Source of the DNA: an uncultured Granulosicoccus sp.
GTDB lineage: Bacteria > Pseudomonadota > Gammaproteobacteria > Granulosicoccales > Granulosicoccaceae
Reading direction: 5' to 3'
Length of the DNA stretch: 64,000 bases
Assembly (NCBI GenBank): GCA_947499955.1
Contig: CANMQI010000019.1
Coordinates: forward strand, 1 to 64,000
The position numbers and the translations under genes were made by a program. Below, piece by piece: positions 46,389-55,480 of this stretch. The notes under the pieces are model-generated. The model saw only the letters and a program-made list of their open reading frames with translations, was not told the origin of the DNA and did not search any database. Each line of letters starts with the position of its first letter. The stretch's first letter is position 1.

Positions 46389-47957
46389 TCAGATCGATTT
46401 CGACTTCATCGCATCGGCAATGTAATCCGCCTGACGAATCGCAAGAGTGACGATGGTCAGTGTCGGGTTCTCCGAAGCGCCCGTTGTGAACTGACTGCCG
46501 TCAGAGACAAACAGATTGTCGATATCGTGAGACTGTCCGAACGCGTTGACCACACCCAGGGAGGGGTCTGCACTCATGCGGTTGGTTCCCAGATTGTGCG
46601 TCGAAGGATACGGTGGCGTCGGGTAGGTTTGAGTGGCGCCAATGGAGTCATACAGCTCCATACCCTTCTTGTAGGCGTAGTTGCGCATGGCGACATCATT
46701 CGGATGATCATCGAAATTGACGTTGGCTACCGGCAGGCCGAATTGATCCTTGGCATCGGACAAGGTGACGCCGTTGCTTTCCTGCGGCATGTCTTCACCG
46801 ACCAGCCACATACCTGCCATGTTCTCGTAACTGTCCATGGCCGAGGTAAACTCTCGCCCCCAACCACCCGGGTTCAGGAAAGCCGCCATGAACGGCACAC
46901 CCAGAGACAGCGTCTCCATCTCGAAGCCGCCGACAAATCCACGACTGGGGTCGAATCGGGATTCATCCGAAATGATGCCGGCCATGGTGGTTCCGCGGTA
47001 CATGTGAACAGGTTCTTCGAATACGGCATAGACCGAACCGGTCATGTGGCGCATGTAGTTCCTGCCGACCTGGCCTGAGGAGTTGGCCAGCCCGTCCGGG
47101 AACATGGAAGAAGAGGAGTTGAGCAGGAGTCGCGGGCTTTCTATCGAATTGCCCGCCACACAGACTACCCGAGCCTTCTGCAATTGCTGGTTACCATCGG
47201 CATCCTGATACAGAACGCCGCTGACCTTGCCATTGGCGTCATGTTCTATCTTAAGAACATGCGCCTGCTCACGCACTTCCAGCTTGCCAGTGGCCTCGCC
47301 TTTCGGAATCTCGGTATAGGCAGTTGACCACTTCGCCCCCATCTTGCAGCCCTGAAAACAGAAACCCAGCTGTCGACAGGAAGCCCGATCATCGCGTGGC
47401 TCGGAATTGATGGCCATGCGGCCGGAGTGACATTCCTTGTAGCCCATCTTGTCGGCGCCGGCTTTCATGACTTTGAAGTTGTTGTTGCCGGGTAAACCGG
47501 GAATACCGTTGGTTCGCGTCACGCCCATCTTGTCTTCGGCCTTGGCGTAGTAGGGCTCGAGTTCTTGCAGTGTGACCGGCCAGTCAAGCAGATTGGCCCC
47601 CGGGACATCGCCGTATTCTGTCTTGGCTCGAAATTCGTGATCCTGAATGCGCAGTGATGCGCCGGCCCAGTGTACGGTGGAGCCGCCTACCGCTTTGACG
47701 ATCCAGGCTGGCAGGTTGGCAAAATCCTTGGCCACTCGCCAGCTACCGGAGGTAGTGCGCATATCGGTCCAGGCAAGCTGCCCGAAGCTTGCCCACTCAT
47801 CGTTGATGTAATCTGCTGGCAGATGCCGCGCCCCTGCTTCCAGGGCGACTACATCGATGCCTTTCTGTGCCAGTTCGTTTGCCAGGGTGCCGCCACCGGC
47901 ACCGGTACCAATGATAACGACAACACTGTCATCATCTAGATCATAAGGAGCTGCCAT
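46389..47957 (-). CDS. GMC-family FAD dehydrogenase, large subunit
   Basis: A 522-residue flavoprotein. The FAD-binding start VVVIIGTGAGGGTLANELA and the following LEAGAR are at residues 12-43, a Cys-rich segment CRQLGFCFQGCKMGAKWS is near 190, and the C-terminal active-site region has HNLGTNRMS and SENPTLTIVTLAIRQADYI. This matches the large subunit of membrane-bound gluconate/sorbitol/2-keto-type dehydrogenases. It has no signal peptide, so it probably hitch-hikes through Tat with the small subunit encoded just upstream. No cytochrome c subunit is in the operon. Alcohol substrates are suggested by its place after a monooxygenase. Confidence 0.85.
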   Translation of the reverse strand: MAAPYDLDDDSVVVIIGTGAGGGTLANELAQKGIDVVALEAGARHLPADYINDEWASFGQLAWTDMRTTSGSWRVAKDFANLPAWIVKAVGGSTVHWAGASLRIQDHEFRAKTEYGDVPGANLLDWPVTLQELEPYYAKAEDKMGVTRTNGIPGLPGNNNFKVMKAGADKMGYKECHSGRMAINSEPRDDRASCRQLGFCFQGCKMGAKWSTAYTEIPKGEATGKLEVREQAHVLKIEHDANGKVSGVLYQDADGNQQLQKARVVCVAGNSIESPRLLLNSSSSMFPDGLANSSGQVGRNYMRHMTGSVYAVFEEPVHMYRGTTMAGIISDESRFDPSRGFVGGFEMETLSLGVPFMAAFLNPGGWGREFTSAMDSYENMAGMWLVGEDMPQESNGVTLSDAKDQFGLPVANVNFDDHPNDVAMRNYAYKKGMELYDSIGATQTYPTPPYPSTHNLGTNRMSADPSLGVVNAFGQSHDIDNLFVSDGSQFTTGASENPTLTIVTLAIRQADYIADAMKSKSI

Positions 47958-48052
47958 GTTCTGTGTTCTCTTGGTCTGATTGGATTGTCGGGTTGCGTGA
48001 CGCCAGGCCCGTTACCTGTCGAATGGATGATCTGCCTGACGGCTTGAGTGCC

Positions 48053-48631
48053 TCAAAGCCAGTTCACATCATCGAACCCACGCTGCAGATACCCTCCTTT
48101 TTCAAAAGACGACCCTTCATATCCCAGAATCGACCAGACTTCGTGCTGGTTGTACAGACTTACTACAAGTCCGCCACGAACGGTCTGGAAGAACGCCTCG
48201 CCCGATATGGCTTCCAGAATGGCCACGCGATCCGTTTCCCATCCGGCCCCCACATAGGACTCGTGTCCATTGGCTCTGGCCATCTCGTCCAGACTGGCGA
48301 TACCAGATTCGATCATGGCCTTGTAGTCCGCATCCTCTGCAGCCCTGGCGTCATGCCCCTTGACGGCGACCGCATAAAGCTCATCACCGAACCTGTCGTG
48401 CGGATAGATATCCCGCGCCATCTGGACCAGTGTTGCCATGGCCCCGGGCGACAATGCCCTGGTTTCCAGTGCCCATGCAGCATTGCTGGCAGCCAGAAAG
48501 CCGTTGCCCAGCATCAGGCTGCCACTGATACCCAGCCCTCTCTTCAACAGCTGGCGGCGTGTCATTTTTCCAGCTTCCGGAACCTGTCTACGTACAAACT
48601 CTATGGTTTGATTATTATTTGTACCAACCAT
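48053..48631 (-). CDS. Gluconate 2-dehydrogenase subunit 3-like protein (Tat-exported)
   Basis: A 192-residue small subunit. ATG 48631 is chosen because AGGAGG lies seven bases ahead; GTG 48637 overlaps that site. A twin-arginine signal is present (MTRRQLLKRGLGISGSLMLG, residues 23-42), followed by the family segment LVQMARDIYPHDRFGDELYA and the C-terminal FFQTVRGGLVVSLYNQHEVW and GYEGSSFEKGGYL. These small subunits pair with GMC flavoproteins in the periplasm. The large-subunit gene follows 95 bases later. Confidence 0.85.
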   Translation of the reverse strand: MVGTNNNQTIEFVRRQVPEAGKMTRRQLLKRGLGISGSLMLGNGFLAASNAAWALETRALSPGAMATLVQMARDIYPHDRFGDELYAVAVKGHDARAAEDADYKAMIESGIASLDEMARANGHESYVGAGWETDRVAILEAISGEAFFQTVRGGLVVSLYNQHEVWSILGYEGSSFEKGGYLQRGFDDVNWL

Positions 48632-48662
48632 GTTCACTCCTCCTGTTGTAATAGGTATTGCT

Positions 48663-49058
48663 CTACTTGAAACGGCCGTAACGCTGCAGGACTTCTATGT
48701 CATAACCGTCGGGGTCCTTGATGAAGAAAAACCGGGCAAGTAGTGACCCCTCGTGATTGAACTCGACAATATCCCGAGGCGTCATACCCAGTTCTTTCAG
48801 ACGAGCGTGTTCATCATCGAGATCGTCAACGCTCACTGCCAGATGACCATAACCATTGCCCAATTCATATGGCACTTTCTGCCCCTTGTTCACCGTCAGT
48901 TCCAGCTCGAATTCCGTCTCATCACTTTTCAGGTACACCAGCGTGAACGTCTCGAAATCGAGCCTGTCGCATACGGCAAGATCGAAAGCCTGTGAATAGA
49001 AATCAAGCGATCGCTGCTCATCGAGCACGCGAATCATGGAATGAATTGCCTTTGCCAT
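48663..49058 (-). CDS. VOC / glyoxalase I-like protein
   Basis: A 131-residue protein with the paired beta-alpha-beta motifs of the vicinal oxygen chelate fold. Probable metal ligands are His in KAIHSMIRV, Glu in EFELELTV, His in NGYGHLAVSV and Glu in YDIEVLQRYGRFK, the arrangement of nickel-type glyoxalase I. The FFFIKDPDGYDIE motif is typical. It lies between the chaperonin gene and the dehydrogenase pair in one orientation, so it may detoxify a reactive carbonyl formed from the monooxygenase pathway; that is an inference. Confidence 0.8.
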   Translation of the reverse strand: MAKAIHSMIRVLDEQRSLDFYSQAFDLAVCDRLDFETFTLVYLKSDETEFELELTVNKGQKVPYELGNGYGHLAVSVDDLDDEHARLKELGMTPRDIVEFNHEGSLLARFFFIKDPDGYDIEVLQRYGRFK

Positions 49059-49153
49059 AAGTTACTCTGATTTACCGGATATGCAAATTATCCAGATTTG
49101 AAGACTGCGAAAGCCATGTCCACTTCCGCACGTGTCTGCTATCGCGCTTCATC

Positions 49154-50800
49154 TCAGGGACGCCCCAGGAGTTCGGCGCCACCACCCAGGGCCGGGCCTG
49201 CAGTAGGATCCGCTTCACCTTCAGCCAGATCGGCAATCAGTGTTTCCGTTGTCAGAATGAGCGTTGCCACGGAGGCTGCATTGACCAGAGCGCTGCTGGT
49301 CACTCTGACAGGATCGATGATGCCGGCAGCGAACATGTCGCTATATTCACCGATGGATGCATCATATCCCTGCCCCAGCTCGGCCGCTGCGACATCGGCT
49401 TTCACCGACTCCGGATCTGCCCCTGCATTGAAGGCAATTCTCTCAAGTGGACGGGTCAATACGGATTTCAACAACTCGATGCCGGTGCGTACATCGCCGG
49501 TATTGGCAGCCAGAGCGTCGTCCAGCACCGCACCGATCTGCGCCAGCGCCGTACCTCCGCCCGCCACCACCCCGTCTTCGGCAGCCGCCTGCACCGCACA
49601 CAGCGAATCCTCGATCAGTTGAATCTTGCGCTTCTGTTCTACCGGTGTGAAACCGCCCACACTGATGACGGCCATGCCTCCCGACAACTTGGAGAGTCGT
49701 TCACGCAGTTTGTCCTGATCGATATTGGGCGGTGCGGCATCATGCTGTCGCTGCACCTGTGCACGTCTTGCCTTGATGGCAGCGGCATCACCATTGCCTC
49801 TGACAATGCTGGTGAACGACGAACTGGCGATAACCTTGTCGGCTCCACCCAACTGCTTCAGGGATACCGTGTCGATGGTCTTGCCCAGCCCTCGAGCCAC
49901 GACCTCACCACCGGTCAGAATGGCCAGGTCATCCATCATGGCGGTACGCCAATGACCGTATTCCGGTGGGTGGACGATCAGGTACTTGCCCGCACCGCCA
50001 TTGTCCATCAGCATCACCACCACGGACGGTGCAATCTCCTCGGCGATGATCAACAGGGGACGGCCTTCCTTGTCGGCAAGTTCACGTGCCCGAGAGAGAT
50101 CATTCGGATCGAGAATCTTGTGATCGGTCATCAGGATCAGTGGATTCTCGAGCACAGCCTCCATCTTCTCCTCGTTGGTCACCATGTGATGGGAGAGGTA
50201 GCCGCGATCGAAGGACATGCCTTCCACGACATCCAGCGTCGTGTCGACGGTGACGGAGTAATCGGCGCTGATCACCCCTTCTCGGCCCACTCGGTGATAG
50301 GCCTCGGCCACCAGTGCACCCAGTTCCGGGTTCGTGGCAGCAACCGTTGCAACCGCAGTCAGATACTCCGGCTTGTCATCACAGGCACGAGCGCTCTGCG
50401 CCAGCTCACTGACCACCTGTTTCACGGCAATATCGATACCCTTGCACAGATCCACCGGCCTGACGCGGCCATCGGTGACGGCCACGCCTTTCTGAATCAG
50501 AGCGTTGGCCAGGACCATGGCCGTGGTGGTGCCATCCCCGGCCACCTCGTTGGTTTGCATCGACACTTCCCGTACAACCTGGGCTCCCATGTTCTCGAAC
50601 CGGTCGGACAGCTCGATCTCTGTTGCGATAGAGACCCCGTCACGCGTGATCACTGGAGTCCCTATGGGGCGGTCTACCATTGCATTGAGCCCTTTGGGCC
50701 CAAGTGTCGGCTCGACTGACGCTGCCAGTTGCGCCACCCCCTTTGCAAGTGCACGCCGTGCGTCGGAGCCGTGGAGAAGTAGCTTTGCCATACAATTCAT
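49154..50800 (-). CDS. GroEL-like chaperonin of the monooxygenase operon
   Basis: A 545-548-residue chaperonin; ATG 50800 has AAGGA close by, and ATG 50791 (MAKLLLHGSDARRALAKGV) is the alternative. Typical parts are PTLGPKGLNAMVD, TRDGVSIATEIEL, AGDGTTTAMVLANALI (ATP site) and VAGGGTALAQIGA. It lacks the GGM tail of housekeeping GroEL and has no groES next to it. Propane-type monooxygenase clusters (mim, prm) carry just such a dedicated GroEL, which is needed for folding the hydroxylase subunits. The position directly after the coupling-protein gene matches those clusters. Confidence 0.88.
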   Translation of the reverse strand: MNCMAKLLLHGSDARRALAKGVAQLAASVEPTLGPKGLNAMVDRPIGTPVITRDGVSIATEIELSDRFENMGAQVVREVSMQTNEVAGDGTTTAMVLANALIQKGVAVTDGRVRPVDLCKGIDIAVKQVVSELAQSARACDDKPEYLTAVATVAATNPELGALVAEAYHRVGREGVISADYSVTVDTTLDVVEGMSFDRGYLSHHMVTNEEKMEAVLENPLILMTDHKILDPNDLSRARELADKEGRPLLIIAEEIAPSVVVMLMDNGGAGKYLIVHPPEYGHWRTAMMDDLAILTGGEVVARGLGKTIDTVSLKQLGGADKVIASSSFTSIVRGNGDAAAIKARRAQVQRQHDAAPPNIDQDKLRERLSKLSGGMAVISVGGFTPVEQKRKIQLIEDSLCAVQAAAEDGVVAGGGTALAQIGAVLDDALAANTGDVRTGIELLKSVLTRPLERIAFNAGADPESVKADVAAAELGQGYDASIGEYSDMFAAGIIDPVRVTSSALVNAASVATLILTTETLIADLAEGEADPTAGPALGGGAELLGRP

Positions 50801-51018
50801 TTGTCCTTGAAGGTGCTGGAACGATCTGGCAGTTCCTGAAATGGAGCCGGGTGCTGTCCCGGACTCCCTGATGTTTGAAGAGAGTGACAAACCCTCTGCT
50901 TGCCGCGGGCCGGAAGCCCCCTCACCAAGTGAGAGCGCCTGGCCGACGGCATGCAGATGGCCTAACTCCTGTTGTCAACTCTGAAGTCTCTTTTTCCGGC
51001 CCACCCCTGGCCTGAAGC

Positions 51019-51390
51019 TCATTCGATGTACTCGAACATGTCCTCCATGTTGCCGTAGAGAATGATGGTGTTTTCATCGACCCGGACCATGCGCCCGTAG
51101 TGGGTGGATGTATTGACTTCAAAGGTCTCTGCGGTCATCTCCCGACCGAGAAATTCACCGATTTCATCCATCTTGAACACCAACTTGCCTTCACCATCGA
51201 CACGGATGGTTGCCGGGTTATGGGTGATGGTGACCTTGGGGTCTTCATCCATGAACTCGGCAATCGCTCGTGCCTCCACCGAATCGTTCATGGTCACACC
51301 GCATTGATGTGAGATGGTTTGATCAAACTGGATGTCTTTCATGGATTTGAAGACATTCTGGTTTGTCGAATTGCGCGCTGACTCTGACAT
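51019..51390 (-). CDS. Monooxygenase coupling (regulatory) protein, MmoB/DmpM family
   Basis: A 123-residue cofactorless effector. The MmoB/DmpM fold is shown by CGVTMNDSVEARAIAEFMDE, VTITHNPATIRVDGEGKLVF and EIGEFLGREMTAETFEVNTS, with the C-terminal GRMVRVDENTIILYGNMED. It binds the hydroxylase and tunes oxygen activation and product release. The gene is 18 bases after the beta-subunit gene and precedes groEL, as in propane monooxygenase operons (MimD/PrmD position). Confidence 0.88.
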   Translation of the reverse strand: MSESARNSTNQNVFKSMKDIQFDQTISHQCGVTMNDSVEARAIAEFMDEDPKVTITHNPATIRVDGEGKLVFKMDEIGEFLGREMTAETFEVNTSTHYGRMVRVDENTIILYGNMEDMFEYIE

Positions 51391-51408
51391 TCGAAATACT
51401 CCCTGGAT

Positions 51409-52473
51409 TTAGCGGCTGAGGCCGAGTTCGTTCAAGATCTGATCTACGCGTTCATGCGAGATTGTCTTTACATCCTGAAATGAGACAGGTTTGGAATGTG
51501 CCTGAGACCAGACAGGTTGCAGGCTGTTGGCAGCCTTGTCCGCCAGAGCGCCATGCTTGTCCACCCAGGATTGAAAGACAGCCTTGTTATGCGCGCCATA
51601 TTGCTCGTCATTGACCAGCAAATACATGAGATCGATCGTATTGGCCAGATTGCGTTCGTAATCGGCCTCGGCAGCGGAGATGACGGCAGGCGTCAGAAAA
51701 TCATTGTTCGCCGCAGCCGCCTGCATCAGAAAGCCAGAGCGGAACAGCTCACCAACCAGTGGCTCGAAAATGATGTTGGTCGCGAAATACTGCTCCAGAT
51801 AGTCCTCCGACCCCATGATGGATTCGACGGCCTCACGCGTACCTTGCCAGATGGGATCTTCCAGCCAGCTCTTCTTGCCCAGCTCATCGTCCCAGCCGTC
51901 GATATCCATTCCGATTTCTGCCAGGAACAATGTGATGTCCTGGGACAAGCGCAGCTTGTACGATGAATTGGTCAGAGTTGCATTGTTGATCATCTGCGTA
52001 TAGCCGTATCGCTGCGCCTGCATCAGCGAGGTACCCAGTCCGAACTCGGCATGTTTCCAGGCCCCCATGTGCACTTGCAGGATCTTGTTCCAGGTCTTGT
52101 CGAACGCCTTGTGCGCACCTGCCTTTCGTGCATTGCTGACCACACCCTGCACCATCGTCTCGATTCTTGCCTGACGCTGGTAATGGGTTCTTTCCCATTC
52201 CTGATCGGGTGCGCGGTATTCATGCCAGTTCGAGCTCTTGGCGGCCGTATCGTCCTTGTGGTACGCACCTCCGCCCTTGCCGCCTTCGAACTCGATGATC
52301 CAGTTCTGAATCAGGTAGCGTTCCGGGTCCGGCTGGACGTCCACGGTCACATCTTCATAATGCGTCGCCCGCTTTCCTCGCGGCTCGAAGTAGTTGTATT
52401 TGCGGCTACCCGATCCGGCAAATGTTGCGGCTCCGGCGGCACCTGAGCCGACTGAACTGGATGTTGCTACCAT
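51409..52473 (-). CDS. Propane-type monooxygenase hydroxylase, beta subunit
   Basis: A 354-residue ferritin-like subunit without metal ligands. ATG 52473 is chosen over the GTG at 52485 because GGAG lies seven bases before it. Family segments include RKYNYFEPRGKRATHYEDVT, DPERYLIQNWIIEF, IETMVQGVVSNARKAGAHKA and the C-terminal AAEADYERNLANTIDLMYLL. It pairs with the alpha subunit in an alpha2beta2 hydroxylase. The 169-base gap before it, after the reductase gene, holds a possible hairpin around 52550-52595. Confidence 0.88.
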   Translation of the reverse strand: MVATSSSVGSGAAGAATFAGSGSRKYNYFEPRGKRATHYEDVTVDVQPDPERYLIQNWIIEFEGGKGGGAYHKDDTAAKSSNWHEYRAPDQEWERTHYQRQARIETMVQGVVSNARKAGAHKAFDKTWNKILQVHMGAWKHAEFGLGTSLMQAQRYGYTQMINNATLTNSSYKLRLSQDITLFLAEIGMDIDGWDDELGKKSWLEDPIWQGTREAVESIMGSEDYLEQYFATNIIFEPLVGELFRSGFLMQAAAANNDFLTPAVISAAEADYERNLANTIDLMYLLVNDEQYGAHNKAVFQSWVDKHGALADKAANSLQPVWSQAHSKPVSFQDVKTISHERVDQILNELGLSR

Positions 52474-52642
52474 GATAATCTCCACTGGATATTGTTAAAG
52501 GTGACTAACCTGCGCCTCATCAGCAATGACGCATCTTCAAACAGGCTCTCCTCAGGAAAGTCTCCGTGAACAACACAGAGTTTCCTTGCTGAGAGTTCGG
52601 CGTCTTCGTAGATACTCCAGGCCAGGGACGAACACGTGTTTT

Positions 52643-53704
52643 CTAGTGAACCGACGACGAACCCGATGTCGGTGTGAACTTGTCGAAGAAGATTCGATCG
52701 GTTTCAAAGTCGTTCATGAACAACACTGGCGTCAGTGCTTCGATCATGGGCGGCGGTCCGCAGGCATACACATCCCCTTCGCCCTGCACGTCCATTTCCT
52801 CCAGACGACGAGCGACCGTTTCATGGACAAAGCCTCGCTCGCCTTCCCAACCTGAATCATCATCGGCATGACTGAGCACCGGAATGAATTCAACCAGGGG
52901 ATACTCATCGGTCATGCTCTTTATCTCGTCGAGCATGATGAGATCGTTCTGAGTACGGGCGCCATAAAAAAACAGTACCGGTCTATCCTCGCCGCTACTG
53001 ACCTGATCGTTGAGAATCGACCAGACCGGTGACATGCCGGAACCTGCACCAACCAGGATCACGGGACCTTCACGCTCCTCACGTCGGAAGCACATGCCGA
53101 ACGGACCGGAAATGCTGACCGACGCCCCGACACTGATACCGCCCTCATCCAGTTCATTCGAGAAACGCCCATCCGGATACTTCTTGATGATGAAAGAGAG
53201 CTTCTGCGCTTCACTGGGCGGGTTGGCCATGGAAAAGGAGCGTGTGATCGTGTCGCCACCTGTCGTCGAGACAGTGATATCGACGTACTGGCCGGCCCAG
53301 AACTTCATCGGTGCATCGATTTCTATCTCGACTCCCCGGATGTCATGCGACAAGGTTTTGAAATCGACGATCTTGCCTTCGTACTGCTTGACCGGAATGG
53401 ACTTCGACAAGGCTTCTTCGTCAAAATTGAGCAGTTCGATTTCAATGTCGCTATAGGCCTTGGTACAACACATCAAGATGTGGCCACTCTCACGCTCGAA
53501 GTCATTCAATGCAAAGGTTGAATACTTGAGCAGTTCAGTCTCTCCATCGAGCTTTATGCATTTGCACGCGGAGCACTGCCCTTCCTTGCAACCGTGGGGC
53601 AAGGCAATACCCTGTCGAAAGGCGGCGTCGAGAATCGTCTCATCCTCCTGGACTTCAAAGTCCAGACCTACCGGTTCCAACCGAACGTTATAGACTTCAC
53701 TCAT
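52643..53704 (-). CDS. Monooxygenase NADH reductase with [2Fe-2S] and FAD domains
   Basis: A 353-residue electron-transfer protein. The N-terminal plant-type ferredoxin has cysteines 39, 44 and 47 (HGCKEGQCSACKC) and the fourth in ILMCC near 79. The FAD domain has RSFSMANPP and the NAD domain has ILVGAGSGMSPVWS and DVYACGPPPMIEAL. It passes electrons from NADH to the diiron centre. ATG 53704 is preferred: it follows AGGAG and matches homologue starts. It is the second gene of the operon, as in mimABCD/prmABCD. Confidence 0.9.
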   Translation of the reverse strand: MSEVYNVRLEPVGLDFEVQEDETILDAAFRQGIALPHGCKEGQCSACKCIKLDGETELLKYSTFALNDFERESGHILMCCTKAYSDIEIELLNFDEEALSKSIPVKQYEGKIVDFKTLSHDIRGVEIEIDAPMKFWAGQYVDITVSTTGGDTITRSFSMANPPSEAQKLSFIIKKYPDGRFSNELDEGGISVGASVSISGPFGMCFRREEREGPVILVGAGSGMSPVWSILNDQVSSGEDRPVLFFYGARTQNDLIMLDEIKSMTDEYPLVEFIPVLSHADDDSGWEGERGFVHETVARRLEEMDVQGEGDVYACGPPPMIEALTPVLFMNDFETDRIFFDKFTPTSGSSSVH

Positions 53705-53815
53705 GTGTAGAAACTCCTGAAATCGAATACTCTGCAATTAGTGTTGTTTGCGATGTGGCTGCGCAATGAGCAGAGGAAAGATCGCCTCTGCCCATTGCCT
53801 GCAAGCAACGCGGTC

Positions 53816-55480
53816 TCAGTGACAGGGGTTGATGCTGAACCCGGCGCGGTAGTTCTCGATATGAGCGGCACGATCCGTGTCACTCATGCCCCGCAGGGTT
53901 TTCAGCGGCGATACCATCGTATGTCCTCTGACATGATCCAGAGTCCACATGTCCTTGTCGTCAAAGCGCAGATGCGGCTGAGGCACCAGCGTCTTGCCAT
54001 CTTCACGAACAAAATTGAGATCCTTGATGGTGTCTGCCAGATCCCAGCCGTCGTAGAGTGTTTCCCACTCGCGCTTGCCGGAGAACTTGCCCATCGCCGG
54101 AGTCGGCCGCCCCTGAAATTCATCGGAGAAGGCCTCTACCGCTGTCCAGCGATCCAGTTCGTGAGCGAAGGTGTGCAGCTCACCATCAATCGTATCGACC
54201 ACCATGTCTTCCCGAATCAGGCAGGGAACCAGGCATGACCAGCAGCGATGCGGATAGACATAGCCGACTTCTTCGTTGAAGATGAGAATCTTCTCGCCAG
54301 GCACACTCAACTTCTCATACCATTTCCAGTATTCGCCGAACTCGGCATACCAGCCCGGGTATTTGTGTTCGAACCACTCGAAGTCCTTGTCGGTCTGAGC
54401 TTCGATTCTCCAGAAATTCACCGGCCAACCCACCGAGAAGAACTGCGCTACCTTGTGTACATAGCGTTTTTCAACAATCCGCTTCCACGCTTCCTGCACA
54501 TCATCGTGATGTACCTTCACGCCATACTTCTCCAGCGGCAGCATGTACGTGCGGTAGTAATCTTCAAATATCCATCGATGCCACATCTCTGCATAGGATT
54601 CCTTGTCCTTGTCTCGATTGGTGGTGCCGTACTCGATGAAAGTACCGACGGCAGCGTCGACAATGGCGTGGTTCTGCCAGAAGGCATAACGAAGATCGCG
54701 CTCGAGCAACAGATGATTGTCAGGCTCCTTCAGAGCAGCCATCAGCAAGGAGTGACCATTACCGATATGGCGACTCTCGTCAGACTGCACTGATAGAAAG
54801 ACGGTGGGCAGTGCATAGTCACCATTACGTGCAGCCTCGGACGGCATGGCAACAAACAGGGTGTTGGTGAATGCGGTTTCAGCCACCACGGTCAGGTACA
54901 TGCAGGCCGCCGTCATGGTGTCACCGGTGATGAAGCCTTCACCGAACTGCCGACCGATAGTGGTGGCATAGCACTTGCCGAACGCCTCTTCGGTGATATC
55001 GAAACCAGCTGGATCGATGTAGTTCTCCATGTACCACTTCTTCAGATTCATCTGAATGGTGGAGTGCCGAAACTCATCGACCATCTGCATGGTGAACCCG
55101 GTCCGCAGCTCTTCACCGGGTGCCAGACGAGCCACCATGGCCATGGAACGAGCGGCTGAGATTTCCGGGAAGGGGATGATTGCCAGGAACAGCTTCATCC
55201 ATTCGATCCAGCGTGGCTCCACATTTCGGAACATGTCACCGCGCAATGCCGCGTCGAGCGCACCATAGACCCGGTTGTCCTTCTCCTCTTCCATGGGGAA
55301 GTAGGAACGAAGAACCTGCTTCATCGGATCACGCGGCGCCTTGGTGATCTTGTAATCCGTCGGGTAGGTACTGGCCTCCTGGACATAGGTCGGGTTCCAA
55401 CCCAGGTCCGCAATTTTCTTGGTCGCCTCGCCAACGGATATACCCCGTTGGGACGTAATCTTGTTTAGCGTGATCGCCAT
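53816..55480 (-). CDS. Propane-type soluble diiron monooxygenase, hydroxylase alpha subunit
   Basis: A 554-residue catalytic subunit. The diiron ligands are all visible: Glu106 (FPEISAAR), Glu136 and His139 (VDEFRHS), Glu201 (AETAFTN), Glu235 and His238 (SDESRHI). Long stretches match my recollection of Mycobacterium/Rhodococcus propane monooxygenase large subunits (SYFPMEEEKDNRVYGA, TIGRQFGEGFITGD, DKDFEWFEHKYPGWY), so group 5/6 membership is likely. It should hydroxylate propane or similar short substrates, at the subterminal carbon in known relatives. The start is ATG 55480, which gives family length. The open frame continues 32 codons upstream without support. Confidence 0.92.
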   Translation of the reverse strand: MAITLNKITSQRGISVGEATKKIADLGWNPTYVQEASTYPTDYKITKAPRDPMKQVLRSYFPMEEEKDNRVYGALDAALRGDMFRNVEPRWIEWMKLFLAIIPFPEISAARSMAMVARLAPGEELRTGFTMQMVDEFRHSTIQMNLKKWYMENYIDPAGFDITEEAFGKCYATTIGRQFGEGFITGDTMTAACMYLTVVAETAFTNTLFVAMPSEAARNGDYALPTVFLSVQSDESRHIGNGHSLLMAALKEPDNHLLLERDLRYAFWQNHAIVDAAVGTFIEYGTTNRDKDKESYAEMWHRWIFEDYYRTYMLPLEKYGVKVHHDDVQEAWKRIVEKRYVHKVAQFFSVGWPVNFWRIEAQTDKDFEWFEHKYPGWYAEFGEYWKWYEKLSVPGEKILIFNEEVGYVYPHRCWSCLVPCLIREDMVVDTIDGELHTFAHELDRWTAVEAFSDEFQGRPTPAMGKFSGKREWETLYDGWDLADTIKDLNFVREDGKTLVPQPHLRFDDKDMWTLDHVRGHTMVSPLKTLRGMSDTDRAAHIENYRAGFSINPCH

